Source: Agrobacterium arsenijevicii (GTDB lineage Bacteria > Pseudomonadota > Alphaproteobacteria > Rhizobiales > Rhizobiaceae). From it: DNA of 64,000 nucleotides. Positions 35,064-43,040 of the stretch are shown here, in pieces. The translations under genes and the position numbers were made by a program. The notes below the pieces were generated by a model. It was given only the letters and a program-made list of their open reading frames with translations, was not told where the DNA came from and searched no databases. The stretch spans positions 1 to 64,000 of the forward strand of contig JWIT01000020.1 of NCBI GenBank assembly GCA_000949895.1. The letters run 5' to 3'. The number at the start of each line of letters is the position of its first letter. Position 1 is the first letter of the stretch.

Positions 35064-36389
35064 TCAGGCATGGGGTGGCAGTTCCACCCCTGCCAGTTTC
35101 GTGGATATGTTGTCGCGCAGCCGGTAATAACGGAGCATCATGGCTGGCGCGAAACCCATGTAGAAGGGAGCGGCTTTCAGCGGCTCCAGCTTCAGCGCCA
35201 GTTCGTTTTTCGGCTTGCCGAGCGCCCATTCCGAAAGAATGGAGCCCAGCATCGAGCCGGTCGGCACACCGCGGCCCGAAAGGCCGGTAAGTGCCACCAC
35301 GCCCGGTGCGAGATCATAAAAGCGTGGAACGGTGCGATATTGCATGTCGAGTTCGCCGAACCAGAAATAGTCCCAGCGGATCTCTTCCCGTAGCTGGGGA
35401 TGCAGCCATTTGAGCCGTTCGCTCATGACCTGCCTCGTATAGGCCATGTCGCGGCCGCGGCGTCCCATGGGAAACATCGACGCGACAATCCGGCCTTCGG
35501 CATTGTATTTATAGACATAGATGTCACCGCGACCATCGTGGATCGTGGTGTTCTGCGGCAGGACAGTCCGGCGTGTCTCTTCCGACAGGATTTGCGTCGC
35601 CGCAACGAACACACGCTGGATCTTAAAAGTACGGTCGAGTTTGGGCCAGCCGCCAACGGTATAGGCGCCGGTGGTAAAGATCACTTTCGACGCAACCACT
35701 TCTCCGCGATCTGTGGTCACTTTCCAGCCGCCACTCGTGTCACGCACGCAACCCGTTACGGCCGAGCCGGTGAATATCTTCCCACGCTCCTGGATGACGG
35801 CGCGGGCGAGACCTCGGGCATAACCGAGTGGATTGAGGTGTCCCGCCTCCTCGTGCAGCCAGCCGCCATGGAAACGGGGACTGCCGGTAACCGCGGCCAC
35901 CTCGTCGCGGCCGAGAAGCCGGGTTTTCGCGCCCACCGCATTATAGGTTTCGACCTTGCGCCTGATCTCGTCCATGGCGCCCTTGTGCGGCGCGCCCATT
36001 ACATAGCCGTTCTGTACCCACTCGCAGTCGATCTGGTAATCGCGGATCATGCTTGAGACGCGGTCATTCGCACGCGTTTGCCGTTCGATGAGCCGTTCCG
36101 CCCAGGGTTCACCCAGCATCCTGCGCAGCTCGGGCAGGCTGTAATGGGTAAAAGTGGGCGTGCAATGTCCGGCATTGCGGCCCGAACCGCCGAACCCGAC
36201 CTCCTGCCGCTCCAGAAGCACGACATTGATGCCGGTTTTCGCAAGCTCCAATGCGGTGGTCAGACCGGTATAGCCTGCGCCGACGATACAGACGTCGGCC
36301 TGAACACGACCGGAGAGAGGCTCCGTCTGCGGCGCGGACGCCGCCGTCGCATACCACAGCGTCACATCAAAGGGTGAGAACGAAACCAT
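35064..36389 (-). CDS. FAD-dependent amine/amino-acid oxidoreductase (PuuB/DadA-like)
   Basis: A 441-residue FAD enzyme of the DAO family. The dinucleotide-binding motif is ADVCIVGAGYTGLTTALELAKTG at about 32-55, followed by VGFGGSGRNAGHCTP, typical of gamma-glutamylputrescine oxidase and related amine oxidases. C-terminal GVVALTGLSGRGVPTGSMLG matches the second FAD contact. It likely oxidises a secondary amine or amino acid brought in by the ABC importer whose permeases precede it by 13 bases. The substrate is not readable from sequence. Confidence 0.88.
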   Translation of the reverse strand: MVSFSPFDVTLWYATAASAPQTEPLSGRVQADVCIVGAGYTGLTTALELAKTGINVVLLERQEVGFGGSGRNAGHCTPTFTHYSLPELRRMLGEPWAERLIERQTRANDRVSSMIRDYQIDCEWVQNGYVMGAPHKGAMDEIRRKVETYNAVGAKTRLLGRDEVAAVTGSPRFHGGWLHEEAGHLNPLGYARGLARAVIQERGKIFTGSAVTGCVRDTSGGWKVTTDRGEVVASKVIFTTGAYTVGGWPKLDRTFKIQRVFVAATQILSEETRRTVLPQNTTIHDGRGDIYVYKYNAEGRIVASMFPMGRRGRDMAYTRQVMSERLKWLHPQLREEIRWDYFWFGELDMQYRTVPRFYDLAPGVVALTGLSGRGVPTGSMLGSILSEWALGKPKNELALKLEPLKAAPFYMGFAPAMMLRYYRLRDNISTKLAGVELPPHA

Positions 36390-36402
36390 CCTCTGATACC
36401 CC

Positions 36403-37293
36403 TCAGTTCAGGTCGCTGCGGGCATCGAGCGCATCACGAAGCCCGTCGCCGATGAAGTTGAAGCTGGTAACGGCAAGCGTGATCGCGACGCCGGGTACAA
36501 TGGCGAGCCAGGGAGCCTTGTCCAGATATTGCTGGGCACCGTTCAGCATATTGCCCCAGCTCGGCAGCGGCGGCTGAATGCCATAACCGAGGAAGCTGAT
36601 ATAGGCTTCCAGAAGAATGGCACGCGCAACCGTAAGGGTAGCGGCGACGATGATGGGGCCAACAGCGTTCGGCAGCAGCTCCCGGAACATGATCCAGCCA
36701 TTGGGCAGGCCGAGCATACGGGCCGCCATGACGAAGTCACGTTCACGCAGAGACCGCACTTCCGCTTCAACCAGACGGGCAATCTCCATCCAGCTCGTCA
36801 CAGCAATGATAACCGTGATCATGAACGGGCTCGGCTTGACGAAAGCGGCCAAAGCGAGAAGCAGGAAAATGCTGGGGAAGGAGAGGAATGCATCAACGAA
36901 ACGCATCAGTATCGCGCCGATGCGACCGCCGTAATAACCGGCGACGACGCCGATGACGGTGCCGATCATCGTCGACAGCACCATGGCGAAGAAGCCGACC
37001 AGCAACGAGATGCGACCGGCATTGAACAGGCGCGCGGCTATGTCGCGCCCGAGCGGATCCGTACCGAATATATGGTAGCCGGTCATCGGCGGCGCAAAAC
37101 GGGCGCGCAGATCGATAAACAATTCGTCGTAAGGCAGAAGATACGGCCCCACGACACAGGCGAAAATCATGATGGTGATCATGATGAGGCCAAGCACCGC
37201 CAGCTTGTGGCGGGCAAAACGACGAAGCGTGCGGTTCTGCCACCAGTGGAAGCGTGGCACGGCCTGCGATGGGTGGAGTGTTGCAGCGGACAT
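36403..37293 (-). CDS. peptide-type ABC transporter permease (DppC-like)
   Basis: A 296-residue inner-membrane permease with the DppC landmarks FGTDPLGRDIAARLFNAGRISL, the EAA loop FVMAARMLGLPNGWIMFRELLPN, and GYGIQPPLPSWGNMLN. It lacks the large periplasmic insert of the first importer's OppC. The ATG at 37293 has GAAGGAAAG. It forms the channel with the next upstream permease and shares an operon with the binding protein and two enzymes. Confidence 0.92.
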   Translation of the reverse strand: MSAATLHPSQAVPRFHWWQNRTLRRFARHKLAVLGLIMITIMIFACVVGPYLLPYDELFIDLRARFAPPMTGYHIFGTDPLGRDIAARLFNAGRISLLVGFFAMVLSTMIGTVIGVVAGYYGGRIGAILMRFVDAFLSFPSIFLLLALAAFVKPSPFMITVIIAVTSWMEIARLVEAEVRSLRERDFVMAARMLGLPNGWIMFRELLPNAVGPIIVAATLTVARAILLEAYISFLGYGIQPPLPSWGNMLNGAQQYLDKAPWLAIVPGVAITLAVTSFNFIGDGLRDALDARSDLN

Positions 37294-37334
37294 GATCTTT
37301 CCTTCGGTTGAGTGCGGCATTCGTCGATCTGGCC

Positions 37335-38285
37335 CTATCCGAGACGGATACGGGGATCGACGAGAGCGACCATCAGGTCAGCGAGCAGGCTGCCGAGCAG
37401 CACGAGGATGGCGGAAAACATCAGAAGCCCCATCACAACAGGATAGTCATGGTAACCGAGGCTATCGAGGAACAGGCGGCCCATGCCCGGCCAGGTAAAG
37501 ACGGTCTCCGTTACAAGGGCGCCGCCGAGAATCGTCGGGAGCTGGAGACCGGCAAGCGTGATCATCGGGAGAAGCGCATTACCGACGACGTGTTTCATCA
37601 GAACCCGGCGCGGCGTCAAACCCTTGGCGCGGGCGGTACGGACGAAATCCTGATTGATGACATCAAGCGTCGCAGTCCGCATATAGCGGCTCCAGACGGC
37701 GATGTTGACGAGGGCGAGCACGAGGCTCGGCATGATCAGGTGAATTGCGTAGTCGTAAAAGGACTGATCGCCGATCGTATACATGTTGCCGGCCGGCAGC
37801 CATTTCAGTCGCAAGGCAAAAACATAGATGGCAACGAGGCCGAACCAGAAGGTGGGAATGGAAAGCGCCACCATTGCGCCAACCGTCGCGGTGTAGTCGA
37901 ACAGCGTATAACGTTTGGTGGCCCCTTTGATACCGATCCAGGTGCCGACAAGGATCGATACGACGGTTGATGAGACCATCAACAGCAAGGTCGCAAACAG
38001 ATGTCCGGAGATGATGTCGAGAACCGGACGCTGGTCGCGATAGGATTTGCCCCAATCGCCCTGCAGCAGCCGCCAGACCCATTCGAGATATTGAACCGGC
38101 AGGGGTCGATCGAGACCCATCTGGTGGGCGATGCGATCAAGCGCCTCCCGCGTCATGCCCGGCGTCAGGGCAAATTGCGACAGCGGCCCACCGGGCGCGA
38201 GATTGAGGATCGCAAAACCGATGATCGAGACGAGCAGCAGAAGCACGAGGCTCTGCCATATCCGATGGAGAAGAAAGGTCAGCAT
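37335..38285 (-). CDS. peptide-type ABC transporter permease (DppB-like)
   Basis: A 316-residue inner-membrane permease beginning LTFLLHRIWQSLVLLLLVSIIGFAILNLAPGG, the family start, with the EAA loop RTARAKGLTPRRVLMKHVVGNALLP. The ATG at 38285 has GGAG; the frame extends to 38327 but lacks a good site there. It stands 125 bases after the binding-protein gene, across a hairpin, and 41 bases before the DppC-like gene. Confidence 0.92.
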   Translation of the reverse strand: MLTFLLHRIWQSLVLLLLVSIIGFAILNLAPGGPLSQFALTPGMTREALDRIAHQMGLDRPLPVQYLEWVWRLLQGDWGKSYRDQRPVLDIISGHLFATLLLMVSSTVVSILVGTWIGIKGATKRYTLFDYTATVGAMVALSIPTFWFGLVAIYVFALRLKWLPAGNMYTIGDQSFYDYAIHLIMPSLVLALVNIAVWSRYMRTATLDVINQDFVRTARAKGLTPRRVLMKHVVGNALLPMITLAGLQLPTILGGALVTETVFTWPGMGRLFLDSLGYHDYPVVMGLLMFSAILVLLGSLLADLMVALVDPRIRLG

Positions 38286-38344
38286 GATGAGACTCCAGGT
38301 CGCATCGTGGAAACGGATAGCAACCATCCACGAATAGCCGTTAG

Positions 38345-38371
38345 AGTGCCGGCTGCTTCAAAGCCGGCACT
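38345..38371 (-). promoter_or_regulatory. hairpin between binding-protein and permease genes
   Basis: AGTGCCGGCT and AGCCGGCACT form a perfect 10-bp stem with a seven-base loop in the gap after the binding-protein gene. It occupies the same place as the stem at 27849-27874 in the other importer operon, and probably limits read-through or protects the upstream mRNA. Confidence 0.7.
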
Positions 38372-38410
38372 TCACATGGATCGGGCACGAAGCCCTGTCT
38401 GCGGCAGGCT

Positions 38411-40072
38411 CTATGCCAGACGCCAGGTCGCAACGTTCCAGGTATCGATGCGGTTATTGACGTTCGGCTTCACGTTTTCGACGCCCTGCTTGTGACCACG
38501 CACCGTTGCGTATTGGAACAGCGGCAACAGCGGCAGTTCCTTGCGCATGATCTCCTGGATCTTCAGATAGACGGCCTTGCGCTCCTCCGGCACGAAGATA
38601 CTGCCACCCTTGGCGAGAAGCTCATCGACGTCCTTGTTGACGAACTGCCAGGTATTCTGGCCAGAGCCGCCTTTTGCAGCACTCGACGTCGAGCGGAAAA
38701 AGTCGGAAGTGTCGGGATCGGGGCCGGTCAGGAAATCGAGGCCGACGATCACCGAATCGAACTTCGACAGCATCCAGTAGTCACCCCACATGACAGCCGG
38801 CGGCAGGTTCGAGATGGTCATCTCCACGCCGATATCCTTGAAGGATTGCTGCATGTATTGCTGAACCTGTTCGCGAATGTGATTGCCAGCCGTTGTGGAG
38901 CAGGTGAAAGCAAGCTTCACGCCGCCCTTGGCGCGGATGCCATCGGCACCGGCCACCCAGCCCGCATCATCGAGCAGCTTTTTTGCCTTCTCGATGGAAT
39001 ATTCGTGTTTGGGAAGATCGGGATTGTAATAGAACGACTGCTGCGGAACGTAGCTTTCGGTGGGTGTCGGCAGACCGTAATAAAGCGCTTCGATGATCGA
39101 CTGTTTGTCGATGGCCGCATAGAGCGCCTCTCTCACCGCCGGATCCTTGAACTGCGGCCGCTCCATGTTGAACGAAAGGGATTCGATCGTCGAACCCGGT
39201 ACGACGTTGACGACCTTGCCGGCGAGATCCTTGGCCTCGTCATAATGGTCGGGCGTGATCCATTGCAGCCCGACGACATCGATATCGCCGGTTTTGAACT
39301 GGGTGTACATGACATTCATATCAGGCACATATTTGTAGATCAGACGCTCGATATGCGGGCCATCGCCGAAATAATCGGTATTGGCTTCGAGCAGGATGTA
39401 ATCGCCCGCGACGCGTTCCTTCCACTTGAAGGCGCCCGTTCCAACCGGCGCGTTGTTATAGGCGGCGGTGTTGCGGTCGGCTTCGGCACCCAGCAGATGC
39501 TTCGGCGTGATGAAGGTGGAGGCAAGGATCGACGGATAGGGCGCGAAGGGCTTTTCCATCTTCCAGGTGATCTCGGTCGGCGACACAACAGTCAGATCAC
39601 GCACGAATTCGTGGCCGGTCTTGCGCCACGAACGGAAGTTCGGATCGACAAGAAGTTCCAGCGTGAACTTCACGTCCTCGGCGGTAAACGGTTTGCCGTC
39701 GTGCCACTTGACGTCGTCACGCAGCTTGACCTTCCAGTTGAGACCATCGGCGGATATGCCGCCATTTTCAACCGTCGGCACCTCGGCGGCGAGCGCCGCT
39801 ACAAACGCGCCTTTCTCATCGACATAAAAGAGCGGGTCGAAGATGCTGAAATGAATGCCTTCGTCGACCTCGATATGCGGCATATGCGGATTGAAGACGG
39901 TAGGCTCCTGCGAGAAGCCAACCGTGAGCTGGCCCTTGGCGTCTTTACCCTGCGCCATGGCGCGGGAAAAACCCGGAAGACCGGAAAGGACGACGCCGGA
40001 GGCGCCGAGCGCCAAAAGGCCGAGTGCCTGACGGCGGGTGGTGTTGATAAGCGGCTTGTTCTGGTCGGACAT
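38411..40072 (-). CDS. peptide-type ABC transporter substrate-binding protein
   Basis: A 553-residue SBP_bac_5 protein with a twin-arginine-like signal (TTRRQALGLLALGASGVVLSG) and cleavage near AMAQG. It continues GQLTVGFSQEPTVFNPHMPH and LNWKVKLRDDVKWHDGKPFTAEDVKF, typical of the dipeptide/opine/nickel group. The ATG at 40072 has AAGGGGA. It is the first gene of the unit that runs through two permeases, the FAD oxidase and the cupin. The ligand is unknown; because amine-oxidising enzymes follow, an amino-acid derivative is more likely than a plain peptide. Confidence 0.92.
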   Translation of the reverse strand: MSDQNKPLINTTRRQALGLLALGASGVVLSGLPGFSRAMAQGKDAKGQLTVGFSQEPTVFNPHMPHIEVDEGIHFSIFDPLFYVDEKGAFVAALAAEVPTVENGGISADGLNWKVKLRDDVKWHDGKPFTAEDVKFTLELLVDPNFRSWRKTGHEFVRDLTVVSPTEITWKMEKPFAPYPSILASTFITPKHLLGAEADRNTAAYNNAPVGTGAFKWKERVAGDYILLEANTDYFGDGPHIERLIYKYVPDMNVMYTQFKTGDIDVVGLQWITPDHYDEAKDLAGKVVNVVPGSTIESLSFNMERPQFKDPAVREALYAAIDKQSIIEALYYGLPTPTESYVPQQSFYYNPDLPKHEYSIEKAKKLLDDAGWVAGADGIRAKGGVKLAFTCSTTAGNHIREQVQQYMQQSFKDIGVEMTISNLPPAVMWGDYWMLSKFDSVIVGLDFLTGPDPDTSDFFRSTSSAAKGGSGQNTWQFVNKDVDELLAKGGSIFVPEERKAVYLKIQEIMRKELPLLPLFQYATVRGHKQGVENVKPNVNNRIDTWNVATWRLA

Positions 40073-40174
40073 TTTTAGTTCCCCTTGATCCGATGGTTGA
40101 ACACGACGATTATTTTTGCTTCCGCCTCTTTGGGCGGTACTACTCCCATCAGCAGTTACCTGCCTCATGCTTCA

Positions 40175-40200
40175 AAAAGATCGGCGGCACCGGACCGCCG
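40175..40200 (-). terminator. Rho-independent terminator (minus strand)
   Basis: On the minus strand, CGGCGG and CCGCCG pair over six bases around a seven-base loop and are followed by ATCTTTTTG, a classical T-run. It lies just beyond the stop of the FAD gene at 40212 and so separates the MarR-SDR-FAD unit from the binding-protein-led operon. Confidence 0.75.
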
Positions 40201-40211
40201 GGCTTCTCATT

Positions 40212-41543
40212 TCAAAAGCCGCTGACCAGTTCGATCTTCGAACCGTCGCTGAAGCGGCTGAAACGGAAATCGCGACGATCGACGATCGGATTACGGCCCG
40301 TGACGATATCGGCCATGAGTTTTCCCGCCGCCGGGCCGATGCCGAAGCCGTGGCCGGAAAAACCGGTTGCGACATGAAAGCCCGGAATGGCGTCGATATT
40401 GTCGATGACCGGAATGGCATCGGGCGTCACGTCGATCATGCCTGCCCAGCGCTGAGAGATTTCGGCCTTTTCGAACACCGGAAAGGCCTGCTTCAGCTTC
40501 GCGAAGGCGCCGTCCGTCATGCTGATCGACGGAACGGGATCGAGCACGCGGTTATATTCGAAGGGCGACGGTTCATCGAGCGCCCAGCGGCGCGGAATGC
40601 GCCATTCATCGTAAAACCGGCCAGTCAGGCGCAGGTCGAGCGAACGCCACTCATGCCGTAGCGCCGGCAGGAATTTCAGCGCATAACGGAAAGACGCAGG
40701 CACGATATCGACGATGTTCTGGAAGCCGTTTGCGATGGTATATCCGCCGTCAAGACGCTTGCGGATCGCAAACCCATTCGACCAGATCGCCTCCTCCGGC
40801 CCGCCTTCAAGCGGCTTGGTGCGCAGCACGGAATTCATGACCTTGAGCTGCGGCAGATCGAGACCGTTATTGCCGAGAAACAGGCTGGACCACGCGCCGC
40901 CGGCCATCACCGCCGCTTTGCAGGCGATTTCACCGCGCTCCGTCACAACACCCGATACCTTGCCGCCGGAAAGCTGGAGACCGCGCACGGCGCATTCGGT
41001 CAGGATGAAAGCACCCCGGTCGCGGGCAGCTTCGGCGATGGCGGGGGCGGCCCGCTGCGGTTCGGCGCGGCAGTCGCCCGCAGTGTAAAGCGCCCCGGCG
41101 ACGTTCATGTTTGAACCCGGATACTTCGCCTTGAATTCCGCCGCGCTCAGCATGCGGCTTTCAATCTGGTAGCCTTCCAGATTGCGGTTCCAGCGTTCGT
41201 GCTCGGCAAATTCCTTGTCGTTGGCGCAGGTGAAGACGATGCCGGAACGCTTGAAACCGGTCTCCCGTCCGGTGCGACGGTTAAGGTCGGCCCAGATGCG
41301 CAGTGACTCCGCCATCAAGGGTATTTCGCGTGGATCGCGGCGGGAGATACGCACCCAACCCCAGTTGCGGCTCGACTGTTCGTGGCCGATCCCGCCCTTT
41401 TCGCAAAGAGCGACCCGCAGCCCCTGATCGGCAAGTTCAAGCGCAGTGGAGGTGCCGATAATACCGCCGCCGATGACGACAACGTCTACCTCTTTCGGCA
41501 ATTCCGCATCACCGTGAACGGGAACGACATAAGGACCGGGCAT
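40212..41543 (-). CDS. FAD-dependent oxidoreductase (DAO family)
   Basis: A 443-residue FAD enzyme. The nucleotide-binding motif is VDVVVIGGGIIGTSTALELA near 18-38, followed by KGGIGHEQSSRNWGWVRISRRDP, found in many amino-acid/opine-type oxidases. Near the C-terminus, FHVATGFSGHGFGIGPAAG is the second FAD contact of the glycine oxidase/sarcosine oxidase group. The ATG at 41543 has GAGGAG. It begins one base after the SDR stop and belongs to the MarR-SDR-FAD unit. Two different DAO enzymes within 5 kb suggest stepwise oxidation, or two substrates. Confidence 0.87.
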   Translation of the reverse strand: MPGPYVVPVHGDAELPKEVDVVVIGGGIIGTSTALELADQGLRVALCEKGGIGHEQSSRNWGWVRISRRDPREIPLMAESLRIWADLNRRTGRETGFKRSGIVFTCANDKEFAEHERWNRNLEGYQIESRMLSAAEFKAKYPGSNMNVAGALYTAGDCRAEPQRAAPAIAEAARDRGAFILTECAVRGLQLSGGKVSGVVTERGEIACKAAVMAGGAWSSLFLGNNGLDLPQLKVMNSVLRTKPLEGGPEEAIWSNGFAIRKRLDGGYTIANGFQNIVDIVPASFRYALKFLPALRHEWRSLDLRLTGRFYDEWRIPRRWALDEPSPFEYNRVLDPVPSISMTDGAFAKLKQAFPVFEKAEISQRWAGMIDVTPDAIPVIDNIDAIPGFHVATGFSGHGFGIGPAAGKLMADIVTGRNPIVDRRDFRFSRFSDGSKIELVSGF

Positions 41544-41544
41544 G

Positions 41545-42258
41545 TCAGAAAAACTCCTCAAGCTGGCAATTGATGGCGAACTCGGCAACGGAGGCCTCGT
41601 TCGGTAGGGACAGCAGCATGGCAATGATACGGGCAAGATCGGCAGGTTGGGTCATCTGATCCGCCGGCCGTTCGGATAAGGCCGTAGCCATATCGGTGGC
41701 GACGAAACCCGGACATATGGCGGTGGCGCGCACGCCCCTGTCGAAGCCCGCCTGCCGAATGGCATGCGCGAGCGCGACGGCGGCAAATTTGGAGAGTGAA
41801 TAGCTGCCGGCCGAGGCAGACTTCACCCGCTTTCCCGAAAGGGAGGCGAGGATGATCACGCGGCCACGGCCGCTTTCGCACAAGGCTTCCCAGGCGGCCT
41901 TCACCAGCCGCCGCGGCGCCTTGACGTTGACCGCAAGCATGGCATCGATATCGTCATCATCCGCTTCGATCACTGTCTTCGGGATCATGATGCCGGCATT
42001 GGCCACGACCGCGTCGATGCGACCAAAACGCTGAAAGGCATCGTCTACCCAGCGCTTTTCTGATGCGACATCGTTGGCGTCGTAACCGGCAAGATGGACC
42101 TGTTCTTCATGGCCCACAGCCCATTGCGGCAACACCGGGCTGCGCATGCCAAGCGATACCAACCAGCCTTCGGCAAGAAGCGCTGCGGCGACGTGGTCAC
42201 CTATGCCTCTGCTTGCGCCGGATATGAGAGCAACGCGTTTTGTCGTGTAATCGGTCAT
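41545..42258 (-). CDS. short-chain dehydrogenase/reductase
   Basis: A 237-residue classical SDR. It has the coenzyme motif LISGASRGIGDHV at about 12-24, NAG in VVANAGIM, and the catalytic Ser-Tyr-Lys as ILASLSGKR and YSLSKFA. The early AAALLAEGW stretch and GMRSP suggest NADP or NAD equally, so coenzyme choice is not assigned. It overlaps the MarR stop by four bases and is followed one base later by the FAD gene, giving a tightly coupled trio. It may act on a hydroxy or keto intermediate in the same pathway. Confidence 0.9.
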   Translation of the reverse strand: MTDYTTKRVALISGASRGIGDHVAAALLAEGWLVSLGMRSPVLPQWAVGHEEQVHLAGYDANDVASEKRWVDDAFQRFGRIDAVVANAGIMIPKTVIEADDDDIDAMLAVNVKAPRRLVKAAWEALCESGRGRVIILASLSGKRVKSASAGSYSLSKFAAVALAHAIRQAGFDRGVRATAICPGFVATDMATALSERPADQMTQPADLARIIAMLLSLPNEASVAEFAINCQLEEFF

Positions 42259-42740
42259 TCACGCCCCACAATGTGACGGTAGGCGCGACGCAGTATGTCG
42301 ATCACCTGCTTCTGCTCGTCTTCCGGAATGAAACTGAAGAAATCGCGCGATTGCTGCGGAACGATTTCCCGGATTTTCGCCGCGAGTGCCGCGCCGGTCT
42401 CGGTGATGTAAAGCTCCTGCGCGCGGCTATCCTCCTGCGACACTTCCCTGCGGATCAGGTCATGGGAGACCATCTGGTCAATGACCCTGCCCATGGCCGA
42501 ACGGTCCCGCATCGTCACATGCGCGATAACGGAGGGGCGGATGCCCGGATAGTCATCGACAAGCAGCAAAGTCGTGATCTTTCCAGTACCCTTGGCCACA
42601 TCCAGACCTTCCAGCCGGGTATCGAGATCACGCGATACGGCAAGGTTGATCGTGCGGATGTAGAAGCTCAGCGTGTCTTCAAGCACGTCGAGATTGATGT
42701 CTGTCGGCGATATCGGCGGTTTTGCAGTTGGTTTGGACAT
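42255..42740 (-). CDS. MarR-family transcriptional regulator
   Basis: A 161-residue winged-helix protein. The DNA-binding part spans about 45-115: GTGKITTLLLVDDYPGIRPS, then MRDRSAMGRVIDQMVSHDLI and the wing RREVSQEDSRAQELYITETG. The ATG at 42740 has CGGAAA upstream; the frame extends beyond it but with no binding site. It is the first gene of the MarR-SDR-FAD unit and probably regulates that unit and perhaps the neighbouring importer operons. The ligand is unknown. Confidence 0.88.
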   Translation of the reverse strand: MSKPTAKPPISPTDINLDVLEDTLSFYIRTINLAVSRDLDTRLEGLDVAKGTGKITTLLLVDDYPGIRPSVIAHVTMRDRSAMGRVIDQMVSHDLIRREVSQEDSRAQELYITETGAALAAKIREIVPQQSRDFFSFIPEDEQKQVIDILRRAYRHIVGRE

Positions 42741-43040
42741 GAAGTTTCCGTTCGAATGGTCAAAGGACAGCATTTGCGGATGCGCTTTTCGGGCGCGCCA
42801 CAGTGCAGGTTTTCCGGCCATGTCGTATTGCAGTTTTGTGACTATATGAAATGACAATTAGTGGATAAACGCAACTATTTTTTACGGAATATTCTGAAAA
42901 TTATTATTTAAAACAGATACTTAATCGAACAAGCTAAAGTGCCGCCGGATCTGCGTGAGACGCCGGCGGTTTAGATGGCCCTTGATGTCGCGCGATACGC
43001 AGGCCCGACCTTGAGCAGTCGCGCCAGGCAGCTTCCGGTG
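42741..43040. promoter_or_regulatory. AT-rich promoter region with terminator hairpin
   Basis: The left part (42741-42930) is AT-rich and must hold the MarR-unit promoter. At 42942-42969, CCGCCGG and CCGGCGG form a 7-bp stem, with an inner AGA/TCT pairing in the loop. It lies 70 bases beyond the stop of the double ATPase gene and is its likely terminator. No coding frame of interest was seen. Confidence 0.6.

Noticed and set aside
38492..40078. Long open frame (528 codons) on the plus strand
   Set aside because: It lies wholly antisense to the peptide-binding protein gene, which has a signal peptide and family motifs.
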